Assembly (NCBI GenBank): GCA_029863665.1
Contig: JAOTUX010000024.1
Coordinates: 1 to 9,754 of the forward strand
Origin: Candidatus Nitrosopumilus sp.
Lineage (GTDB): Archaea; Thermoproteota; Nitrososphaeria; Nitrososphaerales; Nitrosopumilaceae
DNA: 9,754 bases
Reading direction: 5' to 3'
Below are positions 5,851-9,754 of this stretch, piece by piece. Positions within the stretch are counted from its first letter, which is position 1. Each line of letters opens with the position of its first letter. The notes under the pieces were generated by a model. That model ran no database searches, was not told where the DNA came from, and saw only the letters and a program-made list of their open reading frames with translations. Both the position numbers and the translations under genes were made by a program.

Positions 5851-6246
5851 TTAATGAAAAACAGTTTCATTTTCATCGATGATGCTCTGAATTCTACCTG
5901 CCAACGCGTGAAGATCAAGGTCTGGCTCTGCAAATACCAGGAGTAAGTAATTGCAGATGTTTATCGTCAGAATGGATACTCTTTCTCTTTGTACTGTGGA
6001 ATATCTGAATGCGCCAAAAGAATCATCAAAATCATTTCTAAAACATGATTCCAGTGCAAACCTCATGTACATCAAGCGTCTTTTTTCGTCATCCTCGTAT
6101 GGGGTGATTCCTTTCTTGAATCCACCTGCATACAGATTCCCAGTGTTGCTAATCAATCCTGCAAATCTGACATCATCCAGGTCCAGTACATCATCACACA
6201 ATCTTTGCATTGAGGCATGAATCTTTTCGTCAGCCATAGCAATCAT
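5851..6246 (-). CDS. Thaumarchaeal protein of unknown function, possibly roadblock/LC7-like
   Basis: The 131-residue protein has an N-terminal helix (KIHASMQRLCDDVLDLDD), then RFAGLISNTGNLYAGGFKKG (27-46), which looks like the first strand-turn-strand of a roadblock/LC7 or profilin-like fold. A basic helix (EKRRLMYMRFALESC) and two further strands (ERVSILTINICNYLLLVFAEP) complete it, ending in a helix. I believe similar proteins in ammonia-oxidising archaea are grouped as a domain of unknown function (possibly DUF6659), but I cannot verify this. Roadblock folds usually regulate small GTPases; none is adjacent. ATG 6246 lies 24 nt after the TATA-like box; ATG 6237 (Met4) is the alternative start. 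Confidence 0.75.
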   Translation of the reverse strand: MIAMADEKIHASMQRLCDDVLDLDDVRFAGLISNTGNLYAGGFKKGITPYEDDEKRRLMYMRFALESCFRNDFDDSFGAFRYSTVQRERVSILTINICNYLLLVFAEPDLDLHALAGRIQSIIDENETVFH

Positions 6247-6270
6247 GATGTTATTTCGGTATTTTTGAAA

Positions 6271-6304
6271 TTTAAAGAAAAAAGTAAAGACATGCTAGTG
6301 CCAA
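6271..6304 (-). promoter_or_regulatory. Minus-strand promoter: TTGGCACTA box plus TTTAAA
   Basis: Read on the minus strand, TTGGCACTA (6304-6296) is followed 19 nt later by TTTAAA (6276-6271), which lies 24 nt before ATG 6246. The layout is the same as before tfb and before the gene at 2970-3305. Confidence 0.6.
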
Positions 6305-6626
6305 TTATTTTTTTGAAGTTTACTTTAAATCCAATTTGTTAAATGTGACTAAAGAATTTTTGATCTATGTTTAGATATGAATGAAGTTGAGTTTATTGAT
6401 TCTAGGAATATGCTAGAAGATAATGTTGGGGGTTTATTCTTGAATCATTAGTTCAATTCCACGTGGACTCCTGCCTTTTTGGGGATAAAAATGGACGCGG
6501 GAGGCATGGGATGAAAAAGAAGAATCCTCTCGGGTTTGACAGAATATTGAAGATGTATTTTTGATCTATTCATTCACACACTCATCATGCATACAAGTAA
6601 GAATATTGGTAATATGTCCGAAAAAA
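6305..6626. other. Intergenic stretch upstream of hsp20, no confirmed gene
   Basis: The left part is AT-rich. About 6455-6545 is clearly richer in G and C and includes a perfect 10-base palindrome TCCACGTGGA at 6458-6467. One plus-strand frame is open from 6424 to a TGA at 6562-6564; from ATG 6511 it would give only 17 residues (MKKKNPLGFDRILKMYF), or 33 from GTG 6463. The GC-rich patch could be a short peptide gene, an RNA or a remnant; nothing decides. Confidence 0.4.
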
Positions 6627-6662
6627 TTATATTATGTAATGTATATTACATTAATTCGGTGA
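6627..6662 (+). promoter_or_regulatory. hsp20 promoter with TATA box, inverted-repeat operator candidate and RBS
   Basis: TTATAT at 6627-6632 is a TATA box. TGTAAT-GTAT-ATTACA at 6635-6650 is an inverted repeat with 6-base perfect arms, placed between the TATA box and the expected transcription start near 6655, a typical repressor position. GGTGA at 6658-6662 lies 5 nt before ATG 6668 and fixes the hsp20 start. The TTGGCACTA box is absent. Confidence 0.55.
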
Positions 6663-6667
6663 ATAAC

Positions 6668-7171
6668 ATGTGGTTTGATACCGAATTTGACAAGATGTTT
6701 CAAAGATTGTCGGGCCGCTTTTTTACTCCGGACGACGTCATTGAAACCCCAGGTAATGGCCAAGTCCAGACTTTTGGACCCTATTACTATGGATATCAGA
6801 TGACCGTAGGTCCTGACGGAAAACCCCAGGTGAGAGAATGGGGAAACGTAAGGCCAAGCACGTCGAATGCAATCGCTGAATCGGGCACAAGACAGCCTGC
6901 AGTCGATGAGATATTTGATGAAAAGGCAAGGACTCTCAAACTGGTAGCTGAGATGCCGGGAATCGAGAAATCCGACATCAGGGTAAGCGTTGCTGACGGC
7001 ACAATTGATCTTTCAGCAGAGCACGATGACAGAAAATACCATTGCAACGTGCCCCTCAAGTACCAGATAGACGAGAACTCTGCCAAGGCAAGCTATGCCA
7101 ATGGTATCCTACAAGTCCAGTTCAAAGTACCTGAAGAGAAGCCAAAGGGAAAGACAATCCCTGTGGCCTAG
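6668..7171 (+). CDS. hsp20: Small heat shock protein, Hsp20/alpha-crystallin family
   Basis: Hsp20 proteins form cytoplasmic oligomers that hold unfolding proteins for later refolding. The 167-residue product begins MWFDTEFDKMF and has a long N-terminal arm (1-77) with an aromatic, glycine-rich patch, FGPYYYGYQM (36-45). The alpha-crystallin domain (about 78-154) includes LVAEMPGIEKSDIRVSVADG (92-111) and the hallmark YANGILQVQF (143-152). The tail carries I-P-V at 164-166, the IxI/V anchor for oligomer assembly. I chose ATG 6668 over the in-frame ATG 6587 because GGTGA lies 5 nt before it and the TATA box would otherwise be inside the gene. It is the first gene of a three-gene unit. Confidence 0.92.
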   Translation: MWFDTEFDKMFQRLSGRFFTPDDVIETPGNGQVQTFGPYYYGYQMTVGPDGKPQVREWGNVRPSTSNAIAESGTRQPAVDEIFDEKARTLKLVAEMPGIEKSDIRVSVADGTIDLSAEHDDRKYHCNVPLKYQIDENSAKASYANGILQVQFKVPEEKPKGKTIPVA

Positions 7172-7181
7172 GAAAAGGAGA

Positions 7182-7186
7182 GGTGA
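7182..7186 (+). promoter_or_regulatory. Ribosome binding site GGTGA for the 54-residue gene
   Basis: GGTGA lies 6 nt before ATG 7193 and is preceded by AGGAG. It is one of the strongest ribosome sites in the window and is the main support for this very short gene. Confidence 0.65.
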
Positions 7187-7192
7187 AAAGAT

Positions 7193-7357
7193 ATGTCAAG
7201 CACTGAATTGCAAAGCAGAGAGCAAAGCACATGGAACAAGATGATGCATGCACCTTTCAAGAAGGTGGTGGCATTTGATCTTCTGTGCATGGCAATTGGA
7301 ATGCCAATAGGTGCAGGAATCCTTGCAGCATTTCTTTATGGCGCAAAACCTCTGTAG
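7193..7357 (+). CDS. Single-helix membrane protein in the hsp20 operon, 54 aa
   Basis: The ATG is 21 nt after the hsp20 stop. The 54-residue product has a polar N-terminus (MSSTELQSREQSTWNKMM), a basic KK pair at 23-24 and one hydrophobic segment (about 25-50; VVAFDLLCMAIGMPIGAGIL), ending in GAKPL. The positive charges before the helix suggest an inside N-terminus. No family is recognised. Its place behind Hsp20 suggests a stress role at the membrane, for example anchoring or sensing (inference). Confidence 0.7.
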   Translation: MSSTELQSREQSTWNKMMHAPFKKVVAFDLLCMAIGMPIGAGILAAFLYGAKPL

Positions 7358-7386
7358 GAACCAATACAAATGGCAATGAAAGTGAT

Positions 7387-7392
7387 AGGAGG
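7387..7392 (+). promoter_or_regulatory. Ribosome binding site AGGAGG deciding the start at 7399
   Basis: AGGAGG directly abuts the in-frame ATG at 7393 but sits 6 nt before the ATG at 7399, a normal spacing. The longer frame back to 7285 would run through the upstream gene and is rejected. Confidence 0.6.
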
Positions 7393-7398
7393 ATGAAA

Positions 7399-7569
7399 AT
7401 GCCAGACGAGTCTTGCAGAAACTGCGGGACTGGTTTGGAAATTAGGAGAAACTGCGAGACTTGCAGGTCTCCTGAATCCTTTTTTTGTCACAAGTGCATG
7501 CATGAATCTGAAAAAAGAATTCATACCAAATGTCTGACTACAGAAAATAGGGTAACAAATGCCGCATAA
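7399..7569 (+). CDS. Multi-CxxC zinc-binding protein in the hsp20 operon, 56 aa
   Basis: The 56-residue product contains three CxxC pairs, C6/C9, C19/C22 and C30/C33, plus H42 and C44 (IHTKC). Seven cysteines and at least one histidine suit two zinc sites in a double zinc-ribbon arrangement. It has no membrane segment. It lies 41 nt after the stop of the one-helix protein and has its own strong ribosome site, so it probably belongs to the hsp20 transcript. A cysteine-rich protein co-expressed with a chaperone could respond to heat, metal or redox stress (inference). The stop TAA overlaps an ATG that opens only 15 codons, which I do not call a gene. Confidence 0.7.
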   Translation: MPDESCRNCGTGLEIRRNCETCRSPESFFCHKCMHESEKRIHTKCLTTENRVTNAA

Positions 7570-7578
7570 TGATTAGCA

Positions 7579-7686
7579 ACGACAACATAACTGTTGAAGA
7601 TTCATCTCCACGGTAGTTAACTGACAATTTTATCAAACTGATCATGGTAACTACTATGAGATTAGATTAGTTGTCGTCATCCTTTT
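7579..7686 (+). terminator. Nested inverted repeats and oligo-T after the hsp20 operon, possible terminator
   Basis: Outer arms ACGACAAC (7579-7586) and GTTGTCGT (7670-7677) enclose inner arms GTAGTTA (7613-7619) and TAACTAC (7648-7654). CCTTTTT follows at about 7681-7686. This could fold at the 3' end of the operon transcript, or be a small RNA or protein-binding site. The spans between arms are long, so a termination role is only a guess. Confidence 0.3.
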
Positions 7687-7734
7687 TAGAATATTTTTAT
7701 AGATACACTGTAATCCCAAATGCCCTGCCTATCT

Positions 7735-7744
7735 TTTTTATAAT
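7735..7744 (+). promoter_or_regulatory. TATA box of the nitroreductase gene
   Basis: TTTTATAATATT around 7735-7746 ends about 21-23 nt before ATG 7767. This predicts a leaderless transcript starting at that ATG and argues against the in-frame TTG at 7671. No TTGGCACTA box is present. Confidence 0.5.
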
Positions 7745-7766
7745 ATTTGATGGAAGAAAAGAGATA

Positions 7767-8747
7767 ATGAAATTTACCAAAGTAGAACCGGCCTACACCT
7801 CAAAACACGGATGCAGACTTGTATGGAAAGGAATTGATGAGGATGACTCGGATACGGTAATACTGAACAAAGATGAATTTGATTCTCTTGTAGAGATCCT
7901 CAAAAAAGATGCAACAGGAAAAATAACTCTGGATGATCAAGTAAGCACGATTATTATAAACTCGGATGTAATCCAATTTACATTACAGGGACACCCATTG
8001 CTTGAGGCAGAGACCTTTGAAATGCAAAAACAGGTCCTGGAATATGCCAAAATCCCTCACGAGCCACAATATCTACACGTCAGTTCCAAGGAGTTCAATC
8101 CGTCTAGATGGATTAGAAAAGATGCAAAAGAAACGCATCAGATGCCTGAGAGCACCGATGAACAAAATGTCAGACAATCCTTGATGCATGCCATACTGAA
8201 TTCAAATCCAGAGAAGACAGATCAGTCACTTTCAGAATCTGACGTGTTTAGAATATTTGCATCAAGACGATCAACAAGAAAGTTTGCCAAGACCAAGATA
8301 GAAGACTGGAAAATTGACAAGATACTGGCAGCAGCTGATACCGCACCGACTGCAGGAAACTTTCAGGGTTTGAAGATATTTTATGTCAAAAATGATACCA
8401 CAAAGGAGGCACTGGTGGAAGCTGCAAACAAGCAGCCATACGTCAATGCCCCTGCAGTACTGGTGTTCTGCATGGATCCGTCACGGGTTAAACTGAAATT
8501 TCCTCCAAAAATACTGGAAAAGTTTTCGATGCAGGATGCAACGCTTGCCGCATCATATGCGCAGATTGCTGCTGCAGGATTGGGCCTGAGCTCAATCTGG
8601 ATTGGCATGATTGACGAGGAAAAGGTGATGTCAATTCTTGGAACTGATCTGAGACCGTCTTCTATTCTTTGCATCGGATATCCTGACAAGAAAAGGCCTC
8701 CAAAGTCAAGACGAAAGCTCAAGGAACTAATTGAGATCATAGAATGA
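7767..8747 (+). CDS. Nitroreductase-family protein with a long unknown N-terminal domain
   Basis: The 326-residue protein (from ATG 7767, MKFTKVEPAY) has a C-terminal nitroreductase domain from about residue 160. SRRSTRKF (166-173) matches the FMN-phosphate-binding start of the family and PTAGN (194-198) the next conserved turn. Later come an alanine-rich helix, GLGLSSIWIGM and the closing IGYPDKKRPPKSRR. These FMN enzymes transfer electrons from NAD(P)H to nitro compounds, quinones or other acceptors; the substrate is unknown. Residues 1-160 are not part of the usual fold (usual length about 170-220): an alternating beta-like part (1-85) and a linker (WIRKDAKETHQ). The fusion may be specific to this lineage. 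I prefer ATG 7767 to TTG 7671 because of the TATA box. Confidence 0.85.
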   Translation: MKFTKVEPAYTSKHGCRLVWKGIDEDDSDTVILNKDEFDSLVEILKKDATGKITLDDQVSTIIINSDVIQFTLQGHPLLEAETFEMQKQVLEYAKIPHEPQYLHVSSKEFNPSRWIRKDAKETHQMPESTDEQNVRQSLMHAILNSNPEKTDQSLSESDVFRIFASRRSTRKFAKTKIEDWKIDKILAAADTAPTAGNFQGLKIFYVKNDTTKEALVEAANKQPYVNAPAVLVFCMDPSRVKLKFPPKILEKFSMQDATLAASYAQIAAAGLGLSSIWIGMIDEEKVMSILGTDLRPSSILCIGYPDKKRPPKSRRKLKELIEIIE

Positions 8748-8761
8748 AATTCAATCCATTC

Positions 8762-9139
8762 CTATGGTAATCCCATCACTACAACTGTACTTGGAATCAT
8801 AGCCATAATTTATCCAATGAAACCGTCTTGAATATTTCTAAACTTTGATGGAATTGCAAGTGAATGTGTACGGGTCGAGTCGTAAATACAGATGGCCTTT
8901 CTATAAAAATTTATTATCGTTATGGACTGGTCACCAACTCCAGATGCCGGGAGATCATATACATCTAGGGCTAATTTGATGGCATATGCGACATCTACTG
9001 CATTGTCGCCTTTCTTGAGTCTCTCTACACCTACCTTTGTGGCATCAGGAAATGCAAATGATGTCATCCCTTTTTTGGATTCTGAGAACTTGTTGTCAGC
9101 ATTTACATGAAATAATTTTTCAATTCTTTCTATGTTCAA
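8762..9139 (-). pseudogene. ggt: Decayed N-terminus of gamma-glutamyltranspeptidase
   Basis: On the minus strand from TTG 9139 the frame has the GGT N-terminal signature: GMTSFAFPDATKVGVERLKK, then GDNAVDVAYAIKLALDVYDL and PASGVGDQS, resembling the family pattern G-M-V..P.AT.AG...L..GGNAVDAA.A...L.V..P.SSG.GGG. The frame stops with TAA at 8812-8810. After it, IMAMIPSTVVVMGLP continues in frame, resembling the family's VPGTVxG segment, until a TAG at 8764-8762, where the convergent nitroreductase gene soon begins. About 125 of roughly 500 residues remain, with no catalytic Thr of the small subunit. Glycines of the GGN and GGG motifs are also lost (GDN, GDQ). There is no ATG at the head of the frame, since TAA is two codons upstream of the TTG. 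It is a remnant and probably no enzyme. Confidence 0.65.
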
Positions 9140-9160
9140 ATTTTATCTGATAGTTCTAAA

Positions 9161-9195
9161 ATTTGGAATCAAGCAAACACTTCATTTGGAATCAA
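9161..9195. repeat. 12-base direct repeat ATTTGGAATCAA, two copies
   Basis: Copies at 9161-9172 and 9184-9195 are identical and separated by 11 nt (23-nt period, about two DNA turns). They lie between the 5'-nucleotidase stop and the ggt remnant. Possible meanings are a tandem protein-binding site or a small duplication. Confidence 0.5.
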
Positions 9196-9205
9196 AACTT
9201 TTTGA

Positions 9206-9754
9206 TTAATCTGGGCCATGTCGGATAAAGTCCGCAAATGATCCTACGGAAATTCTGACATCTGAATCATAGTTTACATGCTCTGATGATTTTTCCACCA
9301 CGTCAAGAAGGGAGGAATCCAAAATCACATGTTTTTTGAGTCTGGACGTGATGATGTCAACATCTGTGTTTCTGCTTTTGGCCAGGATTGTAGTGAATCC
9401 GTCATCGTTCGTCTTTATCATGTCCCATAGTAGGGCAACAGATAACTCGTCTTCTGGTTTTGATTCTTGTAACATCTTGAGGGTGTTTTTTGATACCTGC
9501 AGTATCTTTCCACGTCCTTCTTCAGAATATGCGTGTTCCAGAAATTTCATGCATTCTTTTGCAGTCATGGTAATTTTTACCAGCGTCTCCTTTTTGTCCA
9601 AGACAAAGACCCTGCGCATGTCTGATCTTTTGAGGATGTTTCCCATCTTTCTGTCTCCTCTGAAGTGACCCGAATTGATCAACGCAATGTCTGAACCTGT
9701 GAAATCCAGTATGCAGTCTGCGATAAAATTTCCAAAATTGGTGGAGCCCTTTCT
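9206..9754 (-). CDS. 5'-nucleotidase, C-terminal domain (N-terminus beyond the window)
   Basis: The minus-strand frame is open from the right edge (9754) to TAA at 9208-9206, giving 182 residues. It starts with STNFGNFIADCILDF, then DIALINSGHFRGD, MGNIL and LVKITMTAKECMKFLEHAY. This order matches the UshA-type 5'-nucleotidase C-terminal domain: T/S-N-x-G-N-x-x-A-D, DIALxNxGxxR, then GxxL..LE. In the family the Arg of NGGxxR contacts the nucleotide phosphate; here the motif reads NSGHFR. LQVSKN and NDDGFTTI correspond to the later QVSG and GGDGF segments, each diverged. The metallophosphatase domain would lie outside the window. Whether it is secreted cannot be seen. Confidence 0.75.
   Translation of the reverse strand, partial: RKGSTNFGNFIADCILDFTGSDIALINSGHFRGDRKMGNILKRSDMRRVFVLDKKETLVKITMTAKECMKFLEHAYSEEGRGKILQVSKNTLKMLQESKPEDELSVALLWDMIKTNDDGFTTILAKSRNTDVDIITSRLKKHVILDSSLLDVVEKSSEHVNYDSDVRISVGSFADFIRHGPD

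Noticed and set aside
5710..6220. Plus-strand open frames opposite the minus-strand gene at 5851-6246
   Set aside because: They are antisense to a gene with its own promoter and protein-like pattern, and show no family features.
6606..6614. TTGGTAATA upstream of hsp20 as a shared-box variant
   Set aside because: It is only 12 nt from the TATA box, not 18-23, and differs at two central bases.
6587..6667. Longer hsp20 start at ATG 6587 (27 extra residues)
   Set aside because: The TATA box, inverted repeat and GGTGA site would fall inside the coding region; the extra residues look like translated promoter DNA.
7569..7616. 15-codon frame overlapping the stop of the multi-CxxC gene
   Set aside because: Too short and without motif; the TAATG overlap alone is weak evidence.
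7671..7766. TTG start extending the nitroreductase by 32 residues
   Set aside because: The TATA box would lie inside the coding region and the extension is hydrophobic translation of AT-rich promoter DNA.
1..9754. tRNA, rRNA, CRISPR array, insertion sequence or phage genes
   Set aside because: I found no T-arm/anticodon pattern, no regularly spaced repeats, no transposase or integrase motif and no terminal inverted repeats on either strand.

Overview
The window looks like a chromosome segment of a marine-type ammonia-oxidising archaeon (Nitrososphaerota/Thaumarchaeota, probably Nitrosopumilales). Pointers are the AT-rich DNA, a transcription factor B paralog with the thaumarchaeal style of N-terminus, very short or absent 5' leaders with TATA-like boxes about 25 nt before the start codons, GGTGA-type ribosome sites on internal operon genes, and many tiny CxxC proteins. 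This placement is inferred from sequence character, not from a database search.

Layout. 1-266: tail of an unidentified gene followed by a 45-residue zinc-ribbon protein. 348-1247: a TFB paralog. 1309-1638: a short T4-endonuclease-V-like pyrimidine-dimer glycosylase. 1732-2085: a small membrane-anchored protein. 2086-2969: T-rich DNA holding a broken small zinc-finger gene and otherwise nothing firm. 2970-3305 (-): an unknown small protein. 3595-4497: an extended SDR (epimerase/dehydratase-like) with an altered catalytic motif. 4555-5618: a two-gene unit of a 95-residue unknown protein overlapping a 2-oxoglutarate/Fe(II) oxygenase-like gene. 5635-5733 (-): a 32-residue zinc-finger protein. 5851-6246 (-): a thaumarchaeal protein with a possible roadblock-like segment. 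6668-7569: a heat-shock unit of Hsp20, a 54-residue one-helix membrane protein and a 56-residue multi-CxxC protein. 7767-8747: an N-terminally extended nitroreductase. 8762-9139 (-): a decayed gamma-glutamyltranspeptidase N-terminus. 9206-9754 (-): the C-terminal domain of a 5'-nucleotidase that runs off the window.

The most striking signal is not a gene. A nine-base box, TTGGCACTA, recurs at 289, 1250, 1667, 2208 (one mismatch), 3354 (-), 6296 (-), and in flipped orientation at 4495, with a close variant (TTGGCATCA) at 3539. Nearly every copy lies about 18-23 nt upstream of a TATA-like box and about 47-56 nt upstream of a start codon, on whichever strand the gene lies. It marks a probable shared upstream promoter element for unrelated neighbouring genes, including the TFB gene itself, which suggests a TFB- or activator-defined local regulon. 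The hsp20 and nitroreductase promoters lack it; hsp20 has instead a TGTAAT-N4-ATTACA inverted repeat between TATA box and start.
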